From positions 1 to 64,000 of the forward strand of contig ARYC01017832.1 in assembly GCA_000711775.1 (NCBI GenBank): a stretch of DNA of 64,000 nucleotides, in the 5' to 3' direction. The position numbers were made by a program, and so were the translations under genes. The DNA comes from Oxytricha trifallax (taxonomy: Eukaryota; Ciliophora; Spirotrichea; Sporadotrichida; Oxytrichidae). The notes beneath the pieces are model-generated. The model had not been told where the DNA came from, searched no databases, and saw only the letters and a program-made list of their open reading frames with translations. Positions 24,458-37,400 of the stretch are shown piece after piece (position 1 is the stretch's first letter; each line of letters starts with the position of its first letter).

Positions 24458-25624
24458 GGCCTACTATAAAAAATCAAAAAGCTACCAACTTTTGAGGCCT
24501 GATCTGATTAAACTTTATTTGAGTATATTAGCCCTTAATAATTATTATAAAAACACCCCAGTCCAAACAAAGATGCTGAGCCCAGATAACTAAGTCTCAC
24601 AGAGAATCATACCCTTCCTGTCCTCCCCATCGGTAGAGCTCCACCCATACCTGCTGCCGCCCACCCTCCGTGCCCAAATAGAGCCTTCACCATTGCCAGA
24701 GTTGGCCATCTTCGAGACCAGGCTCCGATGCCTGCTGGACAGCATGTCTACCCTCAAGAGATCCCCAGAGAGATTCAAGACATTGCTGCCACCATCTTTG
24801 GCCAAACTGTAATCACCTACTACTAGGAGATGGTGGACAGTGCTATTTCAACTAAGACTCTCGGTGCGCAAGCTCACCTTCCATAGAGCTGCCACTTATC
24901 GAAAAGAGATGGCAAATGACGAGACGAGGGAGGAGACCTTGAGAATAAGGGAAGCAGTACCTAATAGTGAAGACGCGACCGAGGTCGGAGGTGGGGGCCT
25001 CCCAGACGACTTATTGGATAGAACCCCAACGGCTCTATTGCGAAACTTCAAAGAAGGGACATTGCCACTCTCGACAGACCAAATGGAGCGGACGCCCTCA
25101 GAGGGAAAAGGCCAAGAATGTGCAGATTCTTAGTCTAATTCTTCATCAGTGGGCTGCCTGTCTCCAGACTTGCATCGATAACTTAACGAATTACTAGAGA
25201 AAATAAAACAACCTAAGAAATAATGAATAAATCCCTAACGGTCACTCAACTAATAACCTAATGACTAAGAATCTCTAAAAAAGCCCAGCAAAAGGCCAGC
25301 TGATAAAGACCTCCAGGAGATGTACATAAGAGCCCCCCTCGGCCAGTGACGCCTACACTTTCACGGATTTCTTCAAGCGCTATTACGAATTCATTTAGAG
25401 ATTTCCTCTAAGCTAGAGAAGGAAAACTGATTAGCACTGAACGCTTTTCCCCCACAAGGTCAAACAGGCTTGCCATCCTGAGCCACTCAGGAAGAAGGAC
25501 GTTCTAGGCACCCCTGATGACTATAATTTTTAACGCCTAATGTCAACATGGGCTGGCTCACCGGCGACTTCGCCTATTCCTTGATCGCCCTCGCCACATG
25601 AGTCCCTTGGAGACCTGATTTGGG

Positions 25625-25701
25625 GTAAGTTCATTTACCAATTACCATTGGGGGATCATCAATTAATTAATCAAACATATTTATATTTTTTAAAATTATA
25701 G
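25625..25701 (+). other. Intron 1 of GC-rich gene
   Basis: 77 nt, starting GTAAGTTCA and ending AATTATAG, strongly AT-rich between GC-rich exons. Removing it joins the flanking frames as GG|A. Treating it instead as an eliminated segment bounded by a GTAA repeat gives a worse downstream reading, so intron is preferred. Confidence 0.7.
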
Positions 25702-25862
25702 AGAAAAAGTAAATCGAGCGCAACTCCGCCAGGGCGTGTGCTGTGTGACCCGAGTACCCAAATTCCTCCTAGTTTTCAAAGGGCTACAAAATGACCTTAA
25801 GTTGGCCCCTCTAGCTTAACATTTCCTAAAAAACTCGAAGGCAAAAAAGTCTGGGAGATTTT

Positions 25863-25979
25863 GTAAGTTTAAAAATTTGATCGTTTAATAGATTAAATCA
25901 AGGGTTTTATAATAGTTTAAACAGCTGCTCTATTTTAATTAATTAAAACTAAAACTTTAAAACTTAAATTCGATTATAG
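25863..25979 (+). other. Intron 2 of GC-rich gene
   Basis: 117 nt, starting GTAAGTTT and ending CGATTATAG, AT-rich between GC-rich exons. Splicing keeps the frame from ...KKSGRF into KWSAPTAPDPTRKTHARI, with a UAA (Gln) codon formed across the junction. Confidence 0.7.
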
Positions 25980-26349
25980 AAAAATGGAGTGCTCCCACTG
26001 CACCAGACCCTACCAGGAAGACCCACGCCAGAATCGCCAAGATCTTCTCTTACTATGATAGGGTCAGGACCAAGCAGTACATCCCTCCCTTCGACAGCAT
26101 TGTGGACGAGATCGAGGCGGCCCCTGAGGGTCGCGAGGAGGTCGAGGTGGCTTGGCATTGGTTCCTCAGTGTATCTCCCACTTAAAAGTAAAGGCTCCTG
26201 CAGAGATCCCTAAGTCACAGCTCCATAAGGGAGGTCTGGCCACTAGCCTGCATTTACGACAGAGACACATCTTCCTGATCAGGGATGGGACGAACAGCTT
26301 CTTGAAATTGAGAGAGAGATTTGATTTCATACTGCTAATATTTTAAATT

Positions 26350-27960
26350 TCACTTTCCACCAACTTTTGCAATTCCCCTAATGGGGTTTCACTCATCCAG
26401 TAATCAAAGCCTATTTAGATTAATTCATTTACTTTTCATACTCACGATTGCTTAAAAAATTACTCTTGGGGTTTTATGTGAAAGTAAATCAAATTAATTT
26501 TAGTCTATAATATGTGGGTAGGAAATTCATTAAAAATTATGAAAGAAAAAGTAAAATAATAAAGATATTGAAGACACAGAGGTACAAATGATAATAGTAA
26601 ATAAAAAAATAAAGCTTTTAAAAAAATAATCAGATTTTATAAATAAAATATAAATAAGAAGTAAAATAATTGTTGGGATGACATTTTAATCAAAATTTTT
26701 ATAAGAAGTAAGGAATAAGAAAACTTGAAACAATAAAAGAAAATTGAAAAGTTTGAGATAGAGGCAGAATCAATATATATACAATAAAATAGCTTCTAAA
26801 ATAAGTCAATTAATAATACATTTAAACAATTGAATAATTTCAAGGTTATTACTAAGAAGAGAAAAAAGAAATTTAATATATGAAAATTAATTAAAAGAAA
26901 TAAAGAAATCTAAATAAATAAAGATAATTAAAAAAAAGAATAGAAATTATCGAAAAATTCTTGATTAAAAAAATCATAATAGAAAATATAAGTAAAGATC
27001 TAAAATATAAGGCAAAAGTGGGTAATTAACAAAGAAGTCCATTAAAGGCATATAAATAATATAGAATTGTTTATAAGCTCATCAGATAAAAAGGTTATGA
27101 CCAATTGCAATTTTAAATTGAAAATTGTATTAAAGATTTTATTAATAAGTTTTGACGTGTCCAATACCCATGTAACTTATTAAAATAGCTATATCCCAAC
27201 ACTATGAATATTTCACTTTTAATCTCCATCCTCATTTTACTCTGAATGCATAATCAATTGCTGTTTGTAAAAGAAAAATTAATTTTAACCTCACTAGTTT
27301 CCGTGAAAGTTCACTTTCCTATAAAAATAATGGAGTCAAATAAAATACAAAGTCAAATTGAAACTTAACATAAAACATTGAATAAAGATTCAGAAAAAGA
27401 ATCAGGAGCCGGGATTCCACAGAAGAGTCATTCTTTCCATTCCAATTTAAGTTCTTTTATTTTGTACCATCAATAAAAGGTGAGTTCGTTACACTTTCAA
27501 TTGATAATGACACATTTTACCTGTCCAATACCCACGTCGTAACTACTTTAAATAGCTATATTCCGATGCTAAAAGTATGTCACACCTAATCCTGGTCCTC
27601 GATAATGAGTGAAATCAAATTTTTCCTTTTACTAAAATAGGGTTTAGTTACCTTTTGACACTATATCTCAAGATACAATAAAATTCTAACTATCTTTTTG
27701 AATTATTTCACTAGCATGATGTTTTTTTTTAAATGATTATTTCAATACATGAACTATGTTTCGACTAAAATAAATTTCTAGATCTTTAATAAATTAAAAC
27801 TCTCTACATTCTTTTATCTTTGCAATTCCATTTTTTTTACGACATGCTGTTCAACTATTTAAAAATAAAGATTAAATTAATTAATTAAAGTAGTCTATTT
27901 TTAGCTTTGTAAAATATATAAGAAAATGCTAAATGATAAGTTTTTACTTCAACACAAGGT
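26350..27960. other. AT-rich stretch, no gene seen
   Basis: AT- and A-rich DNA. Two related segments, around 27140-27300 and 27500-27660, share TGTCCAATACCCA followed by similar sequence, a short diverged direct duplication. No gene or TBE motif was seen. Confidence 0.4.
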
Positions 27961-28090
27961 CAATTAAAACCTCAAAACGTTTTAGTTGTTTGATTGAGTT
28001 TTATTTTATTAAAGTATACTTTTAAGTCATAATTTATTATGGTTTAGGATTTATGCAGGGTCTTAATGTTTAAATATTAGTAATTTAATT
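27961..28090. repeat. TBE-B left terminal repeat
   Basis: A degraded C4A4 tract (AAAACCTCAAAACG) is followed by TTGTTTGATTGAGTTTTATT and AAAGTATAC, the inverted counterpart of the ends at 42441 and 2662. It lies directly before the transposase start of copy B. Confidence 0.65.
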
Positions 28091-28095
28091 ACTAT

Positions 28096-30024
28096 ATGCA
28101 AGGTTTGGGTTCATTTTTTCCATTGAGTGTATAGATTTACTTTTGCATTTGCAATATGGTTGTAATGACTATGGTGATAAACTCAGACCTATTCTTAATT
28201 ACACATCTATAGCAAGGCTGCTTAATTAATTTCCTTAAATTTCCTGCAAATGTTAGTTCTCTCATTCTATTAGCATTGATCTTAAAGATATAGGAACTTT
28301 ATTCTAAGCCTTAAAGACCTTTAAAACAGTAGTAGCATCATATCGATTATCTTATCAATGATAGGATTCTTAATACTTGGCTCATTTCTCTCTGGACTAG
28401 AGAGCTGTGATGTTTTATCACCAATTTCTTGAGCTTCACATCTCTGCTTAATCTATAGCTAATATTAATAAAAAGAATGGATTATCTTACAAGTCAGTCA
28501 AAAGTATTAAGAGAGTGATTGATTTTACAGTTCCATTTTATAAAACTTATATTTAGCGAGTATTATTAAAATGTGGAGACTGTTAAAATATAATCAATAA
28601 AAGAGATTAAATATAATTATGATCATCTCAATATACATGAGTTAAGTCAAACAGTCCTAATTTTAATTATATTTGAGTAAATCCTTATTTAAATTTAATT
28701 AACTAATCAACTAACTAAAGATGGAATTTTGTTTTTTATTATCTTTTCTGATTTTTTTATATTTTTGTTCATCGATCAAGTAGATGCTGTAGCTGATCTT
28801 CAAGTTTTTTCATAATTTTCATAGAAATCTTCAGGGTATCTTCAGGATATCTTCCTCAAAAATTTTAAAGTGTGGAGTCGTCCAGCATAGCACTAATAAT
28901 CTAAAAATCAAGCATTATAATGAGTCTGGTTGAAATTCTAGAACATTTCAAAATTTACATCACTGATTTTTTCTTAGTATTCATTAACATCATCTTCAAT
29001 ATTAGACATCACATCTATGAATTTTAGAATAACAAGATGTTTTTGAAAAACCCAGACTCATTATAATGCTTGATTTTTAGATTATTAGTGCTATGCTGGA
29101 CGACTCCACACTTTAAAATTTTTGAGGAAGATATCCTGAAGATACCCTGAAGATTTCTATGAAAATTATGAAAAAACTTGAAGATCAGCTACAGCATCTA
29201 CTTGATCGATGAACAAAAATATAAAAAAATCAGAAAAGATAATAAAAAACAAAATTCCATCTTTAGTTAGTTGATTAGTTAATTAAATTTAAATAAGGAT
29301 TACTCAAACATAATTCAAATTATAGAATGCTTGATCTTAACTCATGTATATTGAGATGATCATAATTATATTTAATCTCTTTTATTGATTATATTTTAAC
29401 AGTCTCCACATTTTAATAATACTAGCTTAATATTAATTATATATTCGATTAAATGCAGAGGGCTAAAGAGCATAATATAAAGTTCATACACGCTGTTGAG
29501 GCAGTATTTACCTTTAATACCTTAATATCAAGATCTTGGTATAAAAGATATAGCAATATAGAAGTTTAAGATAAAAAGGTTAGGGTTTGAACTCATGCTA
29601 TTCTTGCTGGAATAATTGAAGATAGCGGCCTCGAGACTTATTTTATTCACCCTCGTTCTATAAAGACTGAACAATACATTGAATTCTTGCAATAACTCAA
29701 AGACAAGTACGCTGAATAAGAGATTATTCTGTTCGTTGATAACTTGCCATTTCAAAAAACTAAAGACTTAAGTAAGGAATATGAAAGATTAAAAATAACA
29801 ACTGTATTAAATGCTCCCTATAGTCCTAAATTCAATTGAATTGAATTATATTAAAGAGCCATTACAAAAAACTTCTACTCTACCGCTTGATGCTCGACTT
29901 GAAGATAGATACAGTCTATTTTATTAAGAGTGCTGCTAAAAGAGCCAGCGATGATAAAGCAAAAGTATGCTCAAGAGAAGGGAGATTTTGTGTATTTAAA
30001 TAAGTTTTAGATTTAAACGAATGA
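28096..30024 (+). pseudogene. TBE-B DDE transposase, split by foldback insertion
   Basis: Tc1/mariner-IS630-type transposase, about the usual 42-kDa TBE length once the insertion is discounted. N-terminal reading: ECIDLLLHLQYGCNDYGDKL and LRPILNYTSIARLL, then the helix-turn-helix ISAQSIANINKKNGLSYKSV and IKRVIDFTVPFYK. Then come 857 bp of foldback element. After it: RAKEHNIKFIHAVEAVFTFN (first catalytic Asp replaced by Val, GTT), HAILAGIIEDSGLE, EIILFVDNLPFQKTK (second Asp kept) and NAPYSPKFN, followed by a premature TGA replacing the Gly before the catalytic IE. A frame shift precedes the C-terminal LMLDLKIDTVYFIKSAAKRA, and the gene ends DLNE-UGA. Confidence 0.8.
28563..29419. mobile_element. 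Foldback element inserted in TBE-B transposase
   Basis: Inverted arms of about 368 bp with a loop near 28931-29051. Outer ends are TTATTAAAATGTGGAGACTG, flanked by TA on both sides (28561-28562, 29420-29421). Removing the element and one TA restores continuity of the transposase between VPFYK and the block before KFIHAVEAV. No coding capacity. Confidence 0.9.
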
Positions 30025-30059
30025 ATAAGTTTACATATTAAATTTGCCCGTAAAATGAT

Positions 30060-30812
30060 TTGGCTTCTCTTTCTTTTCTTCCTTTTAAGGGTTGCTTGAG
30101 CCTATGTTTCTTCTCTTAGTGCCAGCTCCTAAATCTATATTCATCTCGTCTGGCTTTTAGAAATTTTTAAAGATTTTCTTACTCAATTCAAGCTTTACTT
30201 AAGACTTTCTCTTTCTATTTAATTTTCTGCGCTCTTTCATCAAGTTTATAGCAGTGCAAATTTTTCTATCAATTTAGTAGTCTAAGCTAAGGATGCTTTT
30301 GAAGTTCCTACAGCCAGGTATCACTTATTTTAATACCTTGCTTCTCTTTTTCTTCAGGAGAGATGCTGTAGCGTTTCTTGCGAGATTCTAAAATACTTCA
30401 TTTAAGTACTCAGGTTTCAGACTTCCAGGTTTCAGACTTCCAAGTACACCAAAGAAGAAGTTTCTCTCTGGCAACTTATTTTAGAGTTGTAGCTTTGATG
30501 GAAAGTTGAGAGCAACATCTGGATCACTTATAGCATCTTCATATAAGTTTTTCAATTATATTTCAGGGTAGTTGGGAATTTCAATAATCTTTATTTCGTT
30601 AGACTTAAAGGATTTTTTAACTTCATTTAGTAGAGCTTTTAAGAATAAGATTAAAGTTCCTCCTAAGTTGAAAAGAACAATCCAACTATAATGGAATTAA
30701 ATATTTTAGTTAGGAATTTACCTTGCTATACCAAGTCTATATAAAGGTCCTCTTTGATTCGAAATTTCCCTATAAAGTCTTGAGATTTAATTTTTTTCAT
30801 TGAATTATTCAT
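30060..30812 (-). pseudogene. TBE-B p22 accessory protein
   Basis: Starts at ATG 30812 (MNNSMKKIKSQDFIGKFRIK, then EDLYIDLVQQ). A 36-nt intron (30686-30721, GTAAATTCC...TTATAG) is at the same site as in copies E, F and G. Exon 2 gives FLKALLNEVKKSFKSNEIKI, EIPNYPEIQLKNLYEDA and KLPERNFFFGVLGSLKP. One shift near the GSLKP repeat (a 15-bp direct duplication) precedes RKKRYSISPEEKEKQGIKIS; exon 3 gives MKERRKLNRKRKSQVKLELS and DEMNIDLGAGTKRRNIGSSN. Several shifts make it a probable pseudogene. Convergent with the transposase. Confidence 0.7.
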
Positions 30813-30829
30813 AGAACCTCTTTCAATAA

Positions 30830-31400
30830 ATGTTAATGAAATTTAATATTATGGATATCCATTCTAAGATTATTAAAATTTTATTGCTAAATATGTAGGA
30901 CCTACTGGATGCAAATCTTAAATAGATATGGAGAGAAATATTGATAAACAGGTTTCAAGTTTCACAAATTGATTTCCATTTTTATCAAACTATCTCAATA
31001 AAATTGCTCCTAATAATGTTAATTTATTTAAGGTGATCCTACAAATTAAGTTCGAAGTTTATAAAGATGTAAAAATTAAGGTTAAAACTAAATAAGGAAG
31101 ATATTATCTTTAAAAATGTTTAATAACTTTACATAAAATTATGCTCAAACTTTATTTGGATATCATCCTAGATAAACAAAGCTTCTAAAGGATATTTTCA
31201 ATTTACTGATATGTAAAAATACTATAAAATTTTATAAACTTACAGCATAAAATGGTGTTCTAATATTATTATCTCAAGAAAACGAAATAACCAGAGCGTA
31301 TTATATTCTAATATAAAGGTTTATAAATATAGATCTTTTCATTATTATAAAATATATCAGAAAATAAAATGAAAGATAAGCTTTTAAAAAATAATATATT
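30830..31400. other. TBE-B spacer, truncated by satellite
   Basis: AT-rich spacer upstream of p22; its first part (to about 30920) matches the equivalent spacer of TBE-C (about 39060-39150). The zinc-finger/kinase gene expected next is absent; the satellite array begins instead. Confidence 0.5.
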
Positions 31401-34400
31401 GAACTTCGCTGGAGTGCGGTCTTAAAGTAAGATTAAGCAAAGGAATTCATTCTTCTTAAGAATTTAATTGTGTTTTTACTAGAAATTGTCATGCACTAAT
31501 CAAAGAAGTACTTCGAAAGCATAATTGAAATGATTAATATTGGTTCATTTATACTATGAAAATTCAAGTCAAGAGTTGATCCTCTGTAATACTTTCAAAC
31601 ACTTTATTATATAGAAGCAACTCACAATACAAATCTTTCATTTAACCATGAATTAGCAAAACTACTATAATTATTTTTCTTTTATGTGAAAGCTAAGAAT
31701 TGTAACACAAGTAATTTCAAGACTTTGACTTAGTTTCGGCTCAAAAGAATTGTTAGAGCATAATTAAATATCAATTATCAAAATTATGTTTTCTTTGCAT
31801 TTCCCTTTTTGTCGACGAGAAGATGCTTAATTCTCACAAAAAAGAAAATTAAGTATTTTTTAGAAATTAAAGAATAAAAGGACGAATTTCTAAAAAATTA
31901 TTGCGGTTATTTTATTTTCAAATTAAAATTATTGCTTAGAAATAATGCATCACACACTTTTAGGACAGTTTTATATCTCTCCGTGCAATCGGTTAAGTAA
32001 AATAGCTTATGAACATTGATGAATCTAAATAAACTTACAAGTAGCCTGATATAATAGATAGTCTAGGTAAGTTAAACCTTAACTTTAAATTAATTAAGTT
32101 CAAAAGAATTAAGTCTTTTTTTAAGAGAGAGAGATAAATGAACTTTAAAAGATGCCTATTACAGCTTCGATTTAAGAAGTCTTTTAACGACTGCTTAAGA
32201 ATGGAGTTTCTATTCACTCATTGATTCATTTCGAACTGGCTTTACCAAAATGCATAAAGATCATTGAATTTAGAAAGGTTGACACAGCATATTTAGCTCC
32301 AATAATTCTCCAAGAGGAATTTTTAATTCTTACTTTGTTTGAACTTCGCTGGAGTGCGGTCTTAAAGTAAGATTAAGTAAAGGAATTCATTCTTCTTAAG
32401 AATTTAATTGTGTTTTTACTAGAAATTGTCATGCACTAATCAAAGAAGTACTTCGAAAGCATAATTGAAATGATTAATATTGGTTCATTTATACTATGAA
32501 AATTCAAGTCAAGAGTTGATCCTCTGTAATACTTTCAAACACTTTATTATATAGAAGCAACTCACAATACAAATCTTTCATTTAACCATGAATTAGCAAA
32601 ACTACTATAATTATTTTTCTTTTATGTGAAAGCTAAGAATTGTAACACAAGTAATTTCAAGACTTTGACTTAGTTTCGGCTCAAAAGAATTGTTAGAGCA
32701 TAATTAAATATCAATTATCAAAATTATGTTTTCTTTGCATTTCCCTTTTTGTCGACGAGAAGATGCTTAATTCTCACAAAAAAGAAAATTAAGTATTTTT
32801 TAGAAATTAAAGAATAAAAGGACGAATTTCTAAAAAATTATTGCGGTTATTTTATTTTCAAATTAAAATTATTGCTTAGAAATAATGCATCACACACTTT
32901 TAGGACAGTTTTATATCTCTCCGTGCAATCGGTTAAGTAAAATAGCTTATGAACATTGATGAATCTAAATAAACTTACAAGTAGCCTGATATAATAGATA
33001 GTCTAGGTAAGTTAAACCTTAACTTTAAATTAATTAAGTTCAAAAGAATTAAGTCTTTTTTTAAGAGAGAGAGATAAATGAACTTTAAAAGATGCCTATT
33101 ACAGCTTCGATTTAAGAAGTCTTTTAACGACTGCTTAAGAATGGAGTTTCTATTCACTCATTGATTCATTTCGAACTGGCTTTACCAAAATGCATAAAGA
33201 TCATTGAATTTAGAAAGGTTGACACAGCATATTTAGCTCCAATAATTCTCCAAGAGGAATTTTTAATTCTTACTTTGTTTGAACTTCGCTGGAGTGCGGT
33301 CTTAAAGTAAGATTAAGTAAAGGAATTCATTCTTCTTAAGAATTTAATTGTGTTTTTACTAGAAATTGTCATGCACTAATCAAAGAAGTACTTCGAAAGC
33401 ATAATTGAAATGATTAATATTGGTTCATTTATACTATGAAAATTCAAGTCAAGAGTTGATCCTCTGTAATACTTTCAAACACTTTATTATATAGAAGCAA
33501 CTCACAATACAAATCTTTCATTTAACCATGAATTAGCAAAACTACTATAATTATTTTTCTTTTATGTGAAAGCTAAGAATTGTAACACAAGTAATTTCAA
33601 GACTTTGACTTAGTTTCGGCTCAAAAGAATTGTTAGAGCATAATTAAATATCAATTATCAAAATTATGTTTTCTTTGCATTTCCCTTTTTGTCGACGAGA
33701 AGATGCTTAATTCTCACAAAAAAGAAAATTAAGTATTTTTTAGAAATTAAAGAATAAAAGGACGAATTTCTAAAAAATTATTGCGGTTATTTTATTTTCA
33801 AATTAAAATTATTGCTTAGAAATAATGCATCACACACTTTTAGGACAGTTTTATATCTCTCCGTGCAATCGGTTAAGTAAAATAGCTTATGAACATTGAT
33901 GAATCTAAATAAACTTACAAGTAGCCTGATATAATAGATAGTCTAGGTAAGTTAAACCTTAACTTTAAATTAATTAAGTTCAAAAGAATTAAGTCTTTTT
34001 TTAAGAGAGAGAGATAAATGAACTTTAAAAGATGCCTATTACAGCTTCGATTTAAGAAGTCTTTTAACGACTGCTTAAGAATGGAGTTTCTATTCACTCA
34101 TTGATTCATTTCGAACTGGCTTTACCAAAATGCATAAAGATCATTGAATTTAGAAAGGTTGACACAGCATATTTAGCTCCAATAATTCTCCAAGAGGAAT
34201 TTTTAATTCTTACTTTGTTTGAACTTCGCTGGAGTGCGGTCTTAAAGTAAGATTAAGTAAAGGAATTCATTCTTCTTAAGAATTTAATTGTGTTTTTACT
34301 AGAAATTGTCATGCACTAATCAAAGAAGTACTTCGAAAGCATAATTGAAATGATTAATATTGGTTCATTTATACTATGAAAATTCAAGTCAAGAGTTGAT

Positions 34401-37400
34401 CCTCTGTAATACTTTCAAACACTTTATTATATAGAAGCAACTCACAATACAAATCTTTCATTTAACCATGAATTAGCAAAACTACTATAATTATTTTTCT
34501 TTTATGTGAAAGCTAAGAATTGTAACACAAGTAATTTCAAGACTTTGACTTAGTTTCGGCTCAAAAGAATTGTTAGAGCATAATTAAATATCAATTATCA
34601 AAATTATGTTTTCTTTGCATTTCCCTTTTTGTCGACGAGAAGATGCTTAATTCTCACAAAAAAGAAAATTAAGTATTTTTTAGAAATTAAAGAATAAAAG
34701 GACGAATTTCTAAAAAATTATTGCGGTTATTTTATTTTCAAATTAAAATTATTGCTTAGAAATAATGCATCACACACTTTTAGGACAGTTTTATATCTCT
34801 CCGTGCAATCGGTTAAGTAAAATAGCTTATGAACATTGATGAATCTAAATAAACTTACAAGTAGCCTGATATAATAGATAGTCTAGGTAAGTTAAACCTT
34901 AACTTTAAATTAATTAAGTTCAAAAGAATTAAGTCTTTTTTTAAGAGAGAGAGATAAATGAACTTTAAAAGATGCCTATTACAGCTTCGATTTAAGAAGT
35001 CTTTTAACGACTGCTTAAGAATGGAGTTTCTATTCACTCATTGATTCATTTCGAACTGGCTTTACCAAAATGCATAAAGATCATTGAATTTAGAAAGGTT
35101 GACACAGCATATTTAGCTCCAATAATTCTCCAAGAGGAATTTTTAATTCTTACTTTGTTTGAACTTCGCTGGAGTGCGGTCTTAAAGTAAGATTAAGTAA
35201 AGGAATTCATTCTTCTTAAGAATTTAATTGTGTTTTTACTAGAAATTGTCATGCACTAATCAAAGAAGTACTTCGAAAGCATAATTGAAATGATTAATAT
35301 TGGTTCATTTATACTATGAAAATTCAAGTCAAGAGTTGATCCTCTGTAATACTTTCAAACACTTTATTATATAGAAGCAACTCACAATACAAATCTTTCA
35401 TTTAACCATGAATTAGCAAAACTACTATAATTATTTTTCTTTTATGTGAAAGCTAAGAATTGTAACACAAGTAATTTCAAGACTTTGACTTAGTTTCGGC
35501 TCAAAAGAATTGTTAGAGCATAATTAAATATCAATTATCAAAATTATGTTTTCTTTGCATTTCCCTTTTTGTCGACGAGAAGATGCTTAATTCTCACAAA
35601 AAAGAAAATTAAGTATTTTTTAGAAATTAAAGAATAAAAGGACGAATTTCTAAAAAATTATTGCGGTTATTTTATTTTCAAATTAAAATTATTGCTTAGA
35701 AATAATGCATCACACACTTTTAGGACAGTTTTATATCTCTCCGTGCAATCGGTTAAGTAAAATAGCTTATGAACATTGATGAATCTAAATAAACTTACAA
35801 GTAGCCTGATATAATAGATAGTCTAGGTAAGTTAAACCTTAACTTTAAATTAATTAAGTTCAAAAGAATTAAGTCTTTTTTTAAGAGAGAGAGATAAATG
35901 AACTTTAAAAGATGCCTATTACAGCTTCGATTTAAGAAGTCTTTTAACGACTGCTTAAGAATGGAGTTTCTATTCACTCATTGATTCATTTCGAACTGGC
36001 TTTACCAAAATGCATAAAGATCATTGAATTTAGAAAGGTTGACACAGCATATTTAGCTCCAATAATTCTCCAAGAGGAATTTTTAATTCTTACTTTGTTT
36101 GAACTTCGCTGGAGTGCGGTCTTAAAGTAAGATTAAGTAAAGGAATTCATTCTTCTTAAGAATTTAATTGTGTTTTTACTAGAAATTGTCATGCACTAAT
36201 CAAAGAAGTACTTCGAAAGCATAATTGAAATGATTAATATTGGTTCATTTATACTATGAAAATTCAAGTCAAGAGTTGATCCTCTGTAATACTTTCAAAC
36301 ACTTTATTATATAGAAGCAACTCACAATACAAATCTTTCATTTAACCATGAATTAGCAAAACTACTATAATTATTTTTCTTTTATGTGAAAGCTAAGAAT
36401 TGTAACACAAGTAATTTCAAGACTTTGACTTAGTTTCGGCTCAAAAGAATTGTTAGAGCATAATTAAATATCAATTATCAAAATTATGTTTTCTTTGCAT
36501 TTCCCTTTTTGTCGACGAGAAGATGCTTAATTCTCACAAAAAAGAAAATTAAGTATTTTTTAGAAATTAAAGAATAAAAGGACGAATTTCTAAAAAATTA
36601 TTGCGGTTATTTTATTTTCAAATTAAAATTATTGCTTAGAAATAATGCATCACACACTTTTAGGACAGTTTTATATCTCTCCGTGCAATCGGTTAAGTAA
36701 AATAGCTTATGAACATTGATGAATCTAAATAAACTTACAAGTAGCCTGATATAATAGATAGTCTAGGTAAGTTAAACCTTAACTTTAAATTAATTAAGTT
36801 CAAAAGAATTAAGTCTTTTTTTAAGAGAGAGAGATAAATGAACTTTAAAAGATGCCTATTACAGCTTCGATTTAAGAAGTCTTTTAACGACTGCTTAAGA
36901 ATGGAGTTTCTATTCACTCATTGATTCATTTCGAACTGGCTTTACCAAAATGCATAAAGATCATTGAATTTAGAAAGGTTGACACAGCATATTTAGCTCC
37001 AATAATTCTCCAAGAGGAATTTTTAATTCTTACTTTGTTTGAACTTCGCTGGAGTGCGGTCTTAAAGTAAGATTAAGTAAAGGAATTCATTCTTCTTAAG
37101 AATTTAATTGTGTTTTTACTAGAAATTGTCATGCACTAATCAAAGAAGTACTTCGAAAGCATAATTGAAATGATTAATATTGGTTCATTTATACTATGAA
37201 AATTCAAGTCAAGAGTTGATCCTCTGTAATACTTTCAAACACTTTATTATATAGAAGCAACTCACAATACAAATCTTTCATTTAACCATGAATTAGCAAA
37301 ACTACTATAATTATTTTTCTTTTATGTGAAAGCTAAGAATTGTAACACAAGTAATTTCAAGACTTTGACTTAGTTTCGGCTCAAAAGAATTGTTAGAGCA

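Larger units (their letters stand above)
24573..26345 (+). pseudogene. GC-rich split gene of unknown function
   Basis: About 1.8 kb near 50% GC, unlike its surroundings, with two AT-rich introns. The first frame runs from ATG 24573 for 217 codons to UGA at 25224-25226, reading TAA/TAG as Gln and with clearly GC-rich third positions (segments RCLLDSMSTLKRSPERFKTL and ATYRKEMANDETREETLRIR). Beyond this UGA the block continues, with a +1 shift near 25335 (six Cs) to SDAYTFTDFFKRYYEFIQRF and a -1 shift near 25550 to NMGWLTGDFAYSLIALAT. After intron 1 come VNRAQLRQGVCCVTRVPKFL and LVFKGLQNDLKLAPLAQHFL; after intron 2, YYDRVRTKQYIPPFDSIVDE, EVEVAWHWFLS, then a further shift to PKSQLHKGGLATSLHLRQRH. 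Shifts and in-frame UGAs point to a decayed gene or sequence errors. No family was recognised. Confidence 0.5.

Noticed and set aside
24590..24805. Minus-strand open frame of 71 codons antisense to the GC-rich gene
   Set aside because: Explained as the shadow of the plus-strand frame, which has stronger third-position GC and a longer reading.
25989..26213. Plus-strand open frames overlapping exon 3 of the GC-rich gene
   Set aside because: The frame that follows from splicing gives a more balanced protein; this one is Ser/Arg/Pro-biased shadow sequence. The later frame from 26152 is partly real only as the shifted C-terminal part.
24573..26345. A code in which UGA also means Trp (karyorelict or Condylostoma type), which would make the GC-rich gene open throughout
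   Set aside because: If all three stop codons are sense, every frame is open, so openness proves nothing. UGA stands at the shared C-terminal end of several transposase copies, and one of the best readings of the GC-rich gene needs frame shifts anyway.
29528..29755. 75-codon minus-strand open frame
   Set aside because: Antisense to the conserved transposase catalytic region of TBE-B.
31918..32217. Open frame of 60 codons (99 under the ciliate code) repeated in every satellite unit
   Set aside because: It begins at a GTG with a UGA directly upstream, has no ATG start, and is repeated only because the unit is repeated.
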